From Motacilla alba alba (Eukaryota > Chordata > Aves > Passeriformes > Motacillidae), in NCBI RefSeq assembly GCF_015832195.1, contig NC_052021.1, positions 29,414,786-29,478,785 of the forward strand: a DNA stretch of 64,000 bases. Direction: 5' to 3'. Position numbers and translations under genes: made by a program. Numbering within the stretch: position 1 is the first letter of the stretch; each line of letters begins with the position of its first letter. A model generated the notes under the pieces. It was not told where the DNA came from and made no database searches. It worked only from the letters and a program-made list of their open reading frames with translations. Shown piece by piece: positions 38,631-52,195 of the stretch.

Positions 38631-38689
38631 CCACTAGATGGTGCAAGCAGACCTCGTTCCTGCGGGAGCCCCAGCGCCAGCAGATGGCA
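38631..38689 (+). promoter_or_regulatory. Pair of CTCF-like motifs, same orientation
   Basis: CCAGCAGATGGCA (38677-38689) matches all 13 positions of the core CTCF consensus CCASYAGRKGGCR. CCACTAGATGGTG (38631-38643), 46 bases upstream, matches 12. Both read on the plus strand. The surrounding 38.63-38.78 kb is richer in CpG than its neighbours. The pair sits about midway between KCNK18 and SLC18A2, where an insulator separating a sensory-neuron channel gene from a monoamine gene would make sense. Binding itself is inferred. Confidence 0.45.
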
Positions 38690-38699
38690 CGGCTGAGAT

Positions 38700-40150
38700 G
38701 GAGCCAAATCCTCCCGTTTGTTCTTCAGCGCTCCTCTGCCTCGGAAACCAGAGTACGCCTTCGACAATTCTACGCGACATTAGGAACAGTGGGATCGTTA
38801 GCTGGGGACTTTAAAAGCAGGAAGATGTGAATGAAGTTTAGGAAGGAAAGAATAACAAAAATGCTTTACACAGAATAGTCAATCTGTTACTGGGTTTAAA
38901 GCAAAAAGGGGCCACAAAGATCATTTGATGTGATGCCCTCCATTTATTGTCACCGAGAGAGCATAGATTTTAAGATGCTCCTTGATCAGTTCTTAACATT
39001 CCTTTTAGAGAAAAAAAAATATAGGAAGTATTGAATAAGCTCAAATTTCTTAATCATGGCCATATGAAGAGGCAAACAGAGGCACAGAAGTCTTGGAGCC
39101 CCGCAGCAGCTCAGGGCCAGAGCCAGAACCAGCAGCTGGGTCTGCAGTGCTGCTGTCCCCCTGCCTCTCTCCAGTTCCTCTCCTGTTCCTCAGGAGGTGA
39201 AAAGAGTTTCCTGCCGTGGAAATCACTGCCCAAAGCAGGGGCAGAGGGGGTGACAAAATTCCTAAGCCAGGCCCACCCAAGCCCACATGGGAGGCAGGCA
39301 GTAAAAACTGAGACCTCTGCAATCCTTGTTCGTGGGCAAGGAGGGCCAGGAAGGGTAAAAGCACTGCCCACATTGCTCTGCATGCCAGCGAGGGAAGCAC
39401 TGGCTGATGGAAAGAGAGGCTGATGTAGAACAGGGCATTTTATGCTCTGGTTTTTATTTTGCATCAATTTGGAAAAATGACCTAAAGGAAATGACAGCCT
39501 CCCTTGGCTTTATTTGCCCTCATCCATTGAAGTGTGGTAACAATACCTTTGAGGACTGTGGCAAAGCCTAATATGCTGTTTGCTCACCATAGGATAAAAG
39601 ATTTAATTAATAGCAGAGGAGGAGCTAGATTCTAATTCTTTGTTCCCATAATTGATCTCTACAGGCCTTTCTAGCATTAGAAAAATGAACATCTCTGACA
39701 GAAAGACTTACTTTGAAGTTTATTGTCTTTTACTGACAAAAACTCACTGGATACACACACAAAATTTTAAAAAGCCAAACCAAACCACCATCCATCACAC
39801 TACAATTAAAATAATGGTCAAACCAAACCCCAACACAGCCAGAACAATGCAGACTTCAGGGTGTGTTGGACGACAGGGGAGCTCTTTAAAGTCATATCAC
39901 CAAGCACAGCCCATGCACAGCTGGTGGTGTGAGATTGGTAACCACTTCAGGAACTCCTTGGGAAGGTGTTTGTTACAATTTCAGGGTTAGGAACAGAGAA
40001 AGAAAATGGATCTGGTCGAAGGATACCCTGAATGCCCAAGTTTTCTCTTCAGGCAGATCAGTCCCCCCTGCATTTCCCACCATGTCCATGGAAACATCCA
40101 GCAAGGAGGATGTTTTCACAACCACTCTTTAAATCTGGTGTCACCATTGA
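38700..40150. other. Intergenic sequence, no gene seen
   Basis: Open frames of up to 130 codons overlap on both strands at 39.03-39.47 kb. None resembles a known protein. No repeat was recognised. Confidence 0.5.
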
Positions 40151-40153
40151 GCA

Positions 40154-40219
40154 GTGCCAGGAGCTGGACTTGGTGACCCTTGTGAGTCCTTTCCAGCTGA
40201 GGATATTATAATCTATGAA
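40154..40219 (+). mobile_element. CR1 LINE 3'-terminal fragment
   Basis: GCCAGGAGCTGGACTTGGTG, ACCCTTGTGAGTCCTTTCCAG and GGATATTATAATCTATGAA match the extreme 3' end of CR1, in sense. It is very short and diverged. Confidence 0.75.
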
Positions 40220-43200
40220 TACTAAATGCCACAGTGCATCCTGGATGTGAAATTTATATCTCCACTCAGATTTCAGACTGAAAAAACATCCCTGAGCTAT
40301 CCCCCTCAAGGTATGCAGCGCCTTTTCTCCTGCTTTGTAGCCCTGGTCTTTGTTGGAAGCCTCCAAACATAATTTTTGTTTCCTGAGTTATCTCTGAAGC
40401 AAACTCTGCCATTTCCATCCCACTGCAAGCAGTGATTTTTCCTATTCTGCAGCCAGTCAATATTTGAATTGGCAGGAGGGTTTCAAAGGACAGATAATCT
40501 TTTATTTGTTCTCTTCCATCCTTGCTTATACTCGGCCCAGACTTCTGCTTAAATGTCTCCAGTTTCTCTTGTTGTTATTTTTAGTGGAATTTAAGTTCCG
40601 GTGGTAGAGGCCACGGGACTTGAATCACTGCAGCCCGTGGTCCTGCTGGCATGGCTGATCGTAACTGCACGAGGCAGGTCTGATGCAAACACACTAAATG
40701 TCATCTCCTCACCACAGCCCCATCCCAGAATAGCACCGACCTTACCACCCCTCTAAATGCTGCCTGGATGCTGAACTCTCCCTGCCCTGAAAGCAGGAGG
40801 AAAGAGAGGGCTCGGGGAAGGAGAATGCCAGCAATGGCAATCAGCACACCGGGCATGGCTGATGGAGCTGTGAAGGGAAGGGAGATGCTGACCTGTGGTG
40901 ACATGCCCCTAAGTGTCATTCCCGGGCCATGGAGGGGACTGTGTGACCTTGGGGTGCCTTCCTAAGAGGAGGAGGGAGAAAGGGTGCAGATCCCTGTGGG
41001 TGCTGTCCCCTCCTGCTGTCCCCCAGTGCTGCACCTGGCGGGGGTTTCTCCGTGTTTGCTTTAGGAGGAGAGGACAGGGCAGGGGCTGAGGATGCAGAGC
41101 AGATCCATCACCGTGCCCTTCCCCTGTCCTCCCTGTCTGCCCTCTTCTCTCTCCCCCAGCCTCCTCCAGAGCAATTCTCTCATCATTCCGGACAGAAAGT
41201 CGGGCAGAAATCAGTGTGGCAGGAGCAGCACGGATCTACAGCCAGGGCTCCTGAGAGGGACCGGGGCAGCAGCAGCGCCCCTCGGGCTGCTCTGCAGATC
41301 CAGGGCTGCACAGAGGGGTGCGACCGACCCAAATCCATCTTCCCCACACAGATTCATTACTCTGGGCTTCCTCACTGTTCTCATTCAGGTTTGTGCAAGC
41401 CGTGGCTGGGACTGGGGCTGCAGCAGCCCCTGCTTTCCCGGGCTGTGGATGCTGTCAGACAGGAGCCAGACACACCACAAGGGCTGCTCACACAGAGGGA
41501 GAGGGGCACTGCACATGGACAGAAAATGAGCCCAAACATTCATTTCGCTGCCTGCCCGATGAATGTTGCTTCTCTTATTAGGAAAGACTGGCTGGAAAGC
41601 TGTAACAAAAGGCTCAAGGGTTATATCAGAGCAAGCAAATTGTTTCGGTGAGTATTAAGTAGCATTTATCAATTAATTTTTTTGGGACAAACGAATTTTA
41701 AAAACAGAAAGATCTGTTTCATAGAGTTATCTTTGAAAGACCTATCACAAAAGCAGTGGGCTTTAAATAAGATCATATATCCATAGGCAATTCTTGGCAA
41801 GGCTTGGAGGACACAGAAAAGAAATGTTAACATTTAAAAGATGTCTTTGTGACTGTTTAATGATCTCTGCTATACATTTCAGACCCTGCTCTCATTCTGA
41901 CTCTACAAGTCGTGTGTATAAAACGGACAAATAGAAACAGAAACATGTTATCTGTGCAATCAAATAGGACTAACCACACACAAAAGGGTTTCTAATATTG
42001 TCAGCCTTTTACACTGAATGGATTATTGTCTCACAACGAAATTCAGCTGGATTACAATATCTGATAAACAGCAAGAAGGAGTGTTCTGCTTGTGCAATAC
42101 CCACGAGGAGCAGCTCCAGCTCCAGGATATTGTTCTGCTTCTGTAAACATTTCAAGCACGGCCCTGCTGGTTGATGGAAGTGCTGTTTGTGCTGAGGTGG
42201 CCATGCTCAGCTGCAGGGTAACACACTGCTCAGCGCAGTGCTGCCTGGTGGAGGGGTGCTGCTGAGAGCACTGGAGAGCCCCTGTTGATGTGCTGGCTCT
42301 GATGTGGAGGGAGCCTGCAGTCCCAGCCAGGGACTTGAAGTCCTTTTTGTTATGCACTGCACAACTAAATAATGGAAAGGCAAATCCTGCCCTGAGCAAC
42401 ATCTAATGACTCCAAACAGCACAGGGAGGGCTGCGTGCCGGGGTACAAGGGGCAAGTGGCACTGCCTAGGGTCAAGCAGGCAGCAATTTCTGTGTGCCAG
42501 GATCTTTGTGCTCATGGGCTGAGGGAGGGCGACAGAGTTTCTTTGATTCTTCTTTGGAGATTGTTTTTGGTGTCAAGAACAGCAGGAGAGGAAGGACGAT
42601 ATATTTATTACAAACATAACAAGTCTGAGATCAGCAGGGGAGTATCCTGAAGCTGGCAGAGAGGTGCCCCAGGGCACACCTTCAGCAGGCTCTCTGTTAT
42701 TTGTAGCAGCCTGGTTACTCTGGTACTCCTGGACACAGCCCCTGCACTTTCCAGCAGGTGCAGTAAATGCAATTAGTTGCTATGGATATTGATCCTGCCT
42801 TTAGAGTCTAACTTTGAAGTTGGTTTGGGTTATCTGAAAAACAAAGATGTAGCACGACGCTTTGCCTTCACTAGGATTGCAAATTATTTCTTTTATCCTC
42901 GAATTTTCCTTTTATTGCTTTGCTTTCTCTCTTTTATTTATTCTTGTGAAGAGACAGTCTGTGCAAATATTGTGGTTTGAAAATAGAGGCAATGGAGACA
43001 GCCTATTGAAATCTCCTTTCATGTAGATGCAGGCTCTAGGCAGAGCTAAATCAGAGGTGATTTTTTTGCAAAGAAGTGGGAGCACCTGATTATTTTTGAC
43101 AAAGAGAAATCATATGGAAAGAAAAACATAGTATTTAACTGCAAGTGAAATTCTTGAGGTGCTCAAGATACAATTTGATTCAAACTGAGACTGCAAACAG

Positions 43201-44887
43201 CCCAGAATTCAGATGTCCAGCTCATAAAATAAAAAAGGCTATTTAGAAATACCAAGATTTGAATTTTGAATTTCCAGAATGCCTGAAGATTACAGGAGCT
43301 TAATCCTCAGATCCTTGGGTTGCCTGTATCTTAAAGTTATGAGGGATCTGCTACTATATACTAATGACAATCTAAGAAAAAACAGGAAAAGCATTTTACA
43401 TTTTAAAAATCATTATTTAATTTAGGAAATTAAAAATATTTATTTCATAAAATCAATCAGTTACGTATATAGCATATTGAAAAACTGCCCAGGAGGTGAA
43501 AAAAGTCATGAATATTTTGGTGCTTCATATTTCTTATCAGAAGCTTTTCCTTATGGTGATTGTTCACAGGGTAGAATTTCAAAAGCATACTTAATTTCCC
43601 CTGAAAAAGGATTTTTAATCAGAAATCAGGAAAAGTTATTGGGAAGCACATCATTACACAGAAGTCAACTGGCATCACTTCTTCACCTTCTTTACTGCAG
43701 GCGATCTAGATAGTTAATTACAATTATAATTATGGTTATGGGTATAATTTGCAGCTTTCAGTGAATATATCTTACCTGGATTTCTCATGGAAAAGGCACA
43801 GAAAGAGAAGGAAAAACTGAATGGAGATATGCTCTCCTGTTAAAATCCAGAGCCTTTTTCCCACGTCAGGGCTTTAAATAATGAATGAAGCCAGAGGAGC
43901 TATTCATCTTTAGTACAAGTCAGTGTGATGCTCAGTGCATTTCCCTTTCAATCCAGAATATGTGGTCAAAATGGGATTTCTGCTTTAAATCTGCATATAA
44001 TTCTTGTGTGAAGCATCTGCAATACCTGGATTTCGTCCCGCTAACTTCAGTCATTTCTGAAAAGGCAAAACCCTCTTTCTTTATGTAAGAATTTCCTTTA
44101 ATAAAAACCAAAAAATCCTAGCCTGTAAACCTGGGACTGTTGATTATTCATAAAGCTATTCTTGCCCATAACTTCTCACATATGACGGGAGTCCCTAGAA
44201 GCTAAAAATCAAGAAATTGTGTGCAAATATTCACCAGCACAGAGTCATAAAACACAGTGAAGGACCTGAAAGTTGGAGGGAAGAGGCTATGAACGTGGTT
44301 CTCCCTTAATTTAGCTGAACGAAGCAAACAAACCTTTGGAAAATGAAAATGAAGAAATCAGATTATGAATAACAATAAAGGCTCATTAAAACTTAGACGT
44401 GCGCCCCTCAAATATAATTACCTTTAATATGATTTCATCAAATGTCACTGAAGAGCTGGAAACTCATTATGACGAAACACTTTTCACCCTGTGGTGAGAA
44501 GGTCTCATTGGGCTTTATAAATATTGACAATGACTGACTCTTCCTGTGGGGAAAATCTGGTGCCTGGAAATGTTTAATGCAATAGAGAGCCCAGGCAGCG
44601 TCACACGGAGGGTGCAGGTGGAGCCCCTCCACCCAACACCTGCAGCATGAGCACCTCCACTCAAATCTCACACGTGCCATGCTAAACATTTGCCAGATCT
44701 GAACAGCTAACTGTGGAACTTCCATCCCCTAGGGTGTTTAAACTTCACAAGGATTAATTTACCTGCAAAACACCAGTTGTGGTCAGCTGCCATGTAAAGC
44801 AGAGAAGCTGGAAGGATTTATGAGTGTGGAAAAACTGTTCCTAAATGTTTTCTGTGTGATTGGTTTTGTTTACACATGAAAATAGAA

Positions 44888-45103
44888 GGAAAAAATGTAT
44901 AAAACTATATAAAACTTTATATTATAAACTATACACTCTTAACTATAGTAAATAACTATATAACTTATAAACTATATAAACTTTACATAGCTTTAAAACA
45001 AAGTTATATGAAGCCAGGATTGTATGACAAAGAAGATACTCCTGATTTTACATAAGGAGTACATTTTACATAATTTTACACAGAATCCTGATTTTACATA
45101 AGT
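44888..45103. repeat. AT-rich tandem-like region with a 17-bp direct repeat
   Basis: 44888-45000 is built from variants of ACTATATAAA/ACTTATAAACT. Just to the right, TCCTGATTTTACATAAG occurs at 45040-45056 and again at 45087-45103, with a further ATTTTACATAA between them. Low-complexity slippage and local duplication is the simplest reading. Confidence 0.75.
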
Positions 45104-48100
45104 TCTCTTTCCTTTTCAGAAAGGCAAAAATGATAGAGAGTGAAAATTTAATACCTTTGATGTCATGCACAGAGGAATCCCTTCCCTCCCTTTGCAGAAG
45201 TACTCTCCTGCTCATGGGATGCTCCCTGCATAAAGATGGATGTACTGAAGGTTTTTAAATGCAGTGTTCAGCAAATCACATTTTTTGATTTCATGGCTTC
45301 TGTGGTCTTATCCATTGCGTTGCATTCTGCTGTATTAAAGAAAAAAAATCTCTTGTTGCCAAACTAAGCCTTTTTAATGCTGTCAGGGAAAGCTCTGGCT
45401 TCAGCTTAGTTTTCACAGTTCATGGCTTCTCAGTTTGCACAGATGCATCTTTAGATTCAGCACTGGCTCTGTTATTTGCAGTGAACTTTTCAACACCAAA
45501 GGCCTGAATCTCTCCCTCCCAGGCCCCTGTGGGGAAGATTGCTGCTGACCAGGGACTCAGTGGAGCCTCACCTGAGAGCTGCTCCAAACTCCCCTCTCCA
45601 GGAGGGCCCTTGCTGATCTCTTTTCTCCCCTGTGGGAAGGCTGATGGCATTTTGCTCACACCTGCACTCCTCCCTTTCCCCCTGCCAGTCACCACCAGTC
45701 GAGGCTCCTTGCCATCGTATCTGTTAATTCCTGGTTTTTAACCATCTGACACCAGGCCAGCTTTGCTCCTCTGTTGTGTTACTTAGATAAAATGGCAAAA
45801 GTGAAGGCATCTGAGAAAGTGCTGGTGTAAAGAGATATTCTGTTGAACTGCTTTCCCCTGGAAGATCCATGGAAATCCTCTAGCCCGTGCACCACTGTGG
45901 GCTCAACTAGGACTCCTGTGGCCCTGAGAAGCTGTCACTAATACACCAGGGAAGTTTTGAGCCTTAAAAGTGGAATCTCACATGAAAATAAGCAGCAAGT
46001 TCACTGACAGCCAGAACTTTCTTTGCTGCTTGGAGCCCTCTGGCTCATATTTGCTTCCTCTTTTTCTAATTTCATTTAACACAGCTTCATGCTTTTACTC
46101 GTTGTGTTCCCTTGGAAAATGTCCATAAAGACACCAGGAAAAGCTCAGTCAATATAAATGTTGACTGAATTGCAATGCATACATTATATAGGGGTTTTTT
46201 AGTAGGATTGAGAACAAAACTGCAGAGCTCAGTTTATGAATATATTGTATCCACAGCTACATATAAATGCATGTGTTTATACATCAGTGTGACATGACTT
46301 GTCTGTGCTCGTGGACCCCTGCACACACCACACAAAGTTATCTATCACATTAAGACCAGACAAGACTCAAAAAAGCTTGAAAAACTGACAGAAAACAGAA
46401 GGGAGCACAGCCAGTTTTGATGGCTTTTGACAATAAATAGTCACCTTTATTTTTCACTTACATAGCACAGGCCACACATCACATCCAAGGGCAAACCCTG
46501 CTACAGCCAATGGAAATATCTCCATTAACAACACCAATCCATTCTCCTTTCATTGCAGGGTTCTACAAAGCAAAATAAAATATGAAATAAAGCAGGCTTT
46601 ATGCTGAAGGGAATGAATTTTTTAATTTGAATGCATTGATCAGGAATGAATAATTTGCCCCCTGTTTTGGGGTCATTAGTGTGGGAGATAGTGCAGTGCA
46701 GCCCAGCAGAGTCTAAGTTTAGCAGTGATATTTCTCATAGAGCATGAAGCTAATTAGTCCCTCTGAAAATTCCCTCTCAATCCCTCGTGGATTTCATTCT
46801 GGAAAACCTCAGAAAGTCAATACAGAAGTTCCTCTTGGTGGTCTGCATCTCTAGTTAACTCTTTATTTTTCAGTGTAGGACGAGTGTGGCAGTATTGAAG
46901 TTTGTTCACAGTTGTTACACTGATAAATACACACACTTTTCTGGGCTTTAGTATTGCAGCCATTAATAAGGAAATAAAGGGGGAGGGTTGTCCTGCTTGG
47001 ATTTTCTATTGCTAAAGCCAATGCTGGAGAAAAGAGGGTGTGCAAGAACCCCAGGATTTGCACCTTCAGGCCTGGGCTGCAGGCACCACAGCACATGAAC
47101 ACTGCTGATAAATGCACCATGGATTTCAGTGGATCCCCAGGGAAACCAACAGCTCTACTCACAAAACAGCAAATGGTTGTACACCAGTTTTCTGCTGTTT
47201 CCTTCACTTTTGATTCTTCCCTTCCCCTGTTCTCCTTCTATCCTGCCCTGCTTCCCATGCCCATCATTTACTTCTGCCACCTCAAGGGCTTTTGGAGAGC
47301 AACCATTATGGAGACATTTCTGCCAAGGGCAGCCCAGGAGCTCCAGCCCTGTTGTAAACTCAGTCCCTCACAATGATTTCCTTAGCACTGACATGTTTCC
47401 CCTTCAGTTGAGCAGCTGCAAAAAATTACAGGCTCTGAAATCTCTGGGTATTGTTCCCTCTGTGAGTGGTAGGGATCTGCTGGAGCCAAGTTCCCTTCCA
47501 TATGTGTGAACTGTTCTCCCCAGGAATACTCCTGCTAACTCTGCTCTAACCAGCCACTGCCAGATTATTTCTAGGCTTTAAAAAGATTTTCTTCAACCAA
47601 ACACATTTAGGATTTTCTAATAGCAATTTAAACCTAATCTGAGAATGTCTGGAAGTGGAAAATGACTTCTACATGCTGAGGATAGTGTTCCATTACCAGT
47701 AATTTATTGTCTTTAAGAGCATCACTGGAACATTTATTGACACAACAAAACACAGACATTTCTGGTTTATTGTAAAATCTCATTGTGCTCAGCCATTTGT
47801 GACTAAGCACAGCAGTGCAATTTATACTCCCAGGCAGGGCTTCCTATTTTTCCAAATGTGTTTAGACTCATATGAAGATTATACAGTCCAAGGGACAAAA
47901 AAAATCTCCTGTTGGAAATCACTGTAAAACCACAAGCTGTATTGGTGGAAGAAAATCAATTAAGATCTTTAGAAAGGAATTTGGCTGAAGAAATTTACTG
48001 CAGCATTTCCAGTTGTGTGTGCTGGTATCTAAGAGATTATGACTGGTTTGTTGAGGCAAATGGTCTCAGCCATTTTAGGTTGTAAATAATGGTTTTCTGT

Positions 48101-49803
48101 GTTAAGAATTCAACAAGCTCATGTAGGATATCAATTTAGTATTTGTCTCTTCATTGACTCTAGAACAGATATTTCAGAGAAATATAATTTCTAATTAAAA
48201 GTTACACAAAAGAGAACTGTTCCAAAAGTTGTGGGGTTTTTTTCCTTAAATAAATATTTATAATTATTGCTAAGACATTTTAGATAGAGTCCTGCAAAGT
48301 CGCAGCTTGAAATCAGGGATTAAACATGTGGGTAACTGTTAGGTCTGTCAGAGTACTAGACTAGAAATCTTGTTTGGATTTCACCCATTAGGAGTGGGTG
48401 AGGGAGCAAGTCCATGGATGGTTCTGGGTGTCTGAGGAGATCCTGAGTGGGTCCCACATGGCTGAGAGGTACAGCTCACGCGCCCCACATTTCACTGATG
48501 TTCTACTGCATTGTTCAGAGCAGTCTCAGAACTGTACTTTGCAAGGATTCAGAACCGTTCAACGTCAATTTTTAACCTTCAGATATTTTAGAGGCTCTCA
48601 TGCATTTTTATTTTGAATGGATTTATTTCTTGGTACATTTCACCAATCAACTTGACCTCTATCACCTACCAAAAGAAAAGCCCATTGACTTCTTAGGTTT
48701 GTCTGGAATTGCTCCTACTTGCAGACGTAGGTGGGTGGCAGAAACCTCTTCTTCTGCCTTCCCCTCTTTCCTGTAAGACCAGGAGATTTCATGTAAAGCC
48801 TTGTCCTGTAAAACTAATGTGATTTTCTCCAGACCAGGCAGTTAACATTTCTCATTGACTGCACTTATATCTAACATATTGCATAAAGCTCTGAAGAGAT
48901 TTCATTAATGCCAGCAATATAAATAAGGCCATACAAAAGCTTTTTGTCCCCCAGCTGATCTAGTATCTTTGTTCCTGCATTAAGGTTTGTTTTCTTGCAA
49001 GCTCTGAATGTTTCTTTGTACTCTTATCCCATAATTATTTCATTAGGACCCATGAGGCTGCTGCATCAGCACAGCACATAAAGTCCAGGTGTTGCTGAAA
49101 TGATAATCTACGGGAAGCAATCAGAGTATGCAGCAGCCTGCAGGTCACACCTGCTCAGGGGGGTGGGCTTGTGTTCCATTATGAATTTTCCACAGGGTTT
49201 ATTCCAGGATAATACATTTAGATGTAGGTCTGGCAGGCAATTCAAGGATTTTAGAGTGGATTCATTTTTTGTGATGGATGGGATTTACAATTAAATGTTA
49301 ATTGAGTAAGGCAACTTTCTGAAGCCCCTTTCACTGATGATTGTGTATTTGAGGGACTCTACTGTGACATCATAATTCTTTAAAATGGCAGATGAACCTT
49401 ATTTTATTTAATTCACACTTAACTTGCCCTTTAAAGAGACCAAGTTACGGCTTGGTTTAACATTCTTAAAGCCAACTGCACTAAAAATGTGTTGAAGAGC
49501 AACAAATGTTGTTCTCCACAAGAATTCCCAGGGTGAGTGGGTTGTGCACCATTGCTGAATAACTGATCTTAGCACACACATCCCTTTGTGTACGTGTGTT
49601 GTGTCTGTAAACACAAACTCATCCGGCATTCTTAGAGCTAAACATTTTTCTTTATTAAAGGAGTTCACAGTTTGTGCCTGGAGGGGACTGTGTTTTCTTG
49701 CAGAGCCACCTGGAAGAGGCCAGTTTAAAAGACATGTAAGCAGTCAATATAAACACAATTCACATGCAATGACTGAATTCCTCTGAGCTCCAGGCATAAA
49801 AAA

Positions 49804-49807
<4 letters not shown>

Positions 49808-49837
<30 letters not shown>
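49808..49837. repeat. Poly(T) tract, 30 bases
   Basis: Thirty uninterrupted T residues. It could be the minus-strand poly(A) tail of a retroposed sequence, but I see no recognisable parent sequence to its right and no target duplication. A plain homopolymer expansion is equally likely. Confidence 0.95.
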
Positions 49838-49838
<1 letters not shown>

Positions 49839-52026
49839 TCAGAGGCTTTTTAGTTTCAGCCAGATTTCTGAAGAAAATAATTAGATTTGTATAGCTGAGA
49901 CCAGCATTTCTTCCCATTGATCATGGAGCTAAGAGTGGCCTCAGGGCTGTGTTCACTCCAGAGGGAAAATCAGCTTGGAGAGAACAGATACAAGAAGGTG
50001 GTATTTAGCCCAGTTATTTTCCAGCTTTTAATGTGCTTGACAGAGGCTCTTTTTCTTGTCAGATGAAACATGTCAGAGGCAGATCTCTCCATCACTAACC
50101 TGTGGTCAGTAATACCAGAGTACTCAGACAAAGCCTGCCATGGAAATGCTACAAATAGCTTTCCTGGCCATCTTGCAGGGTGAGGGTTCTCCTGGACTGC
50201 TCATGAGGACAGACCCTTTAAATCCTCTGCCCCATCCAGCTCTTGGCAATGTTTGCTCCCAAGAGTGAAAAATATTCTGGGTGCAAGAAGCCAGCAGAGA
50301 AATGATGATGTTGTGGGCTGTGGGATGGAAGGGCACTGCCTCTCCTTCCTCTCCTGTCTCCTGGATCTTGAGGTTAAATTCTCAAACAAGCCCAAAAGAT
50401 GAGAATATACCTGGAATAGCAGGAGGCCATTGCCACTGATGAAGCATTCATGGTGTTTATTCTGTCAGTACTTTAGCTACCGTGTGTATATGAAGACAAG
50501 TATCTTCCCATCTGTACCTAAACACCCTTTTCATGCTGTAACTCATTTAAGTATCCCAGGTGATGTGTTTTCTTCAGGGGTTTAGCCAGGGAGCAGGGTT
50601 AAATGGTGTTTTTCTACTCAAGCAGTTCCCCAAGTCCAGAATTTTCAAATGCTTTTTTCTAATGTAGATAGCAAAATTTATTTGAAAAAAAAAATTAGAG
50701 ACATTTTACCATAGAATGCAATTTCCTAGATTTGAAATGCATTGAAGATTTCAGGCCTTCATTGAAAACCTCACAATATTGTATTTTTTGATTTGTTTTC
50801 AGTGTAAATTGTACAAAGCAAACCTGAAGGAACACCATCTCAGACTGCTGCTACTATTTTGGGTCAAGACTATGTGTGAACAAGATTTTAGAATAAGTGC
50901 CCTAACTTGAAAAACTTTACTTTGAAGAGACAAATTATTTAATGCATATAGATAGCCCATGTCATTATGTATACAAGTCCAGGATTTTGTCCATGACACA
51001 TATGTACATGTATGGTCCTCCAAAAGCATCACAGCAAAGAATCACCTATTTATGTTCATATTTTCATCTACTCTTCCACCACAGCTTTCCCACATCTGTA
51101 AGACCCTCCTGCACAGCTTCTTGGTGGATGGGGAAGTGTCTGCCCTGTATTCTGACATTAAAATTAATGTTGTTGTTTCTATTCAAAAGGGAACAAGTGA
51201 TATTTTACTCCTTTTTAGCAGAGACACAGGAGCTGTTCAATCTCTCTTCCTCTCCCACACCTCCCTTTCTCCACCCTGAGCCTTTCCAGCTTTAAAAATT
51301 ACCCCCTCAGAGCATGTCAGAGCTGGTTATCACACACACAGCTGTTCAGCCAAATAAATGTTCAGCATTATTGATGAATTGGTCGGTGATTCTCTTAAAT
51401 GCAAAATTTCTGCTTTTTTTCCCCTCTCTCCTCTGAACATTACATGCCATAGTGAGTAGTTGTATATAGAGAAATCCACATTCACACATACACTTTCTGT
51501 AGGTTATAATTCCTGCAGATTAAAATACAATGCACACCCTCTGCCCGGAGAAGAGGAGATGCATTATTCAGTGGGACTAACCACCACACAGTCTCACTGC
51601 AGAGTAATTAGCAGCATGACTGTTGGGCACAGAGAGGGAAAAAAAAGTCTGGAAAGGGCTGCAAAGGATGAAAAAGCTGGCGAAGTGTATGACTTGCTAT
51701 TAGTAACACATAAGCTGCCAGGTATGGCTTCCAACTTAAATGGTAAGAATTATTTATAGCAGGGATTTCTCCCCAGCAGCAATAGCTGCCAATGATTAAT
51801 TCATACAGAAAGCTGAGTTAATTACGAAGTATTGCAAATTAAAACTCCAAGCACTAAAAAGAAATGTAAATCTTAAAAAGAGACAGCTTTAAAAGGGATT
51901 ACTTTTCCCAAATAAGCCAGCAAGGTAGTGCATTTCTCAGACTGGATTGTGAGAACCAGGAGGGGTTTTTTTCTAAATTTCAACATTTAAGGAACCTGTA
52001 GGCAAATGAGCACCTGGTGCTTGCAA

Positions 52027-52195
52027 TGGAATCATAGAATGCTTTCGGTTGGAAAGGGTCTTAAAGATCATCTCATTCCAAAGATTATCTCATTCCCTCA
52101 TTCCCTACCCATGGCAGGGACACCTTCCACTTGACCAGATGCTCCAAGCCCCATCCAACCTGGCCTTGAACACTCCCAGGGATAGGAAGTGTTTG
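52027..52195 (-). mobile_element. CR1 LINE 3'-end fragment
   Basis: The plus strand shows GGAATCATAGAATGC, GGTTGGAAAGGGTCTTAAAGA, CATGGCAGGGACACCTTCCA and CATCCAACCTGGCCTTGAACA, the reverse complement of a CR1 3' end. A small internal duplication of ATCTCATTCC is present at about 52070-52098. It is truncated. Confidence 0.95.

Larger units (their letters stand above)
40220..52026. other. Long intergenic stretch, no gene seen
   Basis: 40.6-41.55 kb is GC-elevated and holds a 199-codon open frame (41052-41651) plus an overlapping 145-codon one. Neither has a known domain, both fall in C/G-rich DNA, and they overlap each other in different frames, so I do not call a gene. Between 41.65 and 52.0 kb the DNA is AT-rich, with scattered short frames and no recognisable exon. 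The AT-rich and poly(T) stretches are listed separately. Confidence 0.5.

Noticed and set aside
41052..41651. 199-codon open frame with an overlapping 145-codon frame
   Set aside because: GC-elevated intergenic DNA, no domain, overlapping frames of similar quality and no convincing splice or promoter context.
49808..49837. Poly(T) as the tail of a processed pseudogene
   Set aside because: No parent gene text is visible next to it and no flanking duplication was found. It is kept only as a homopolymer.
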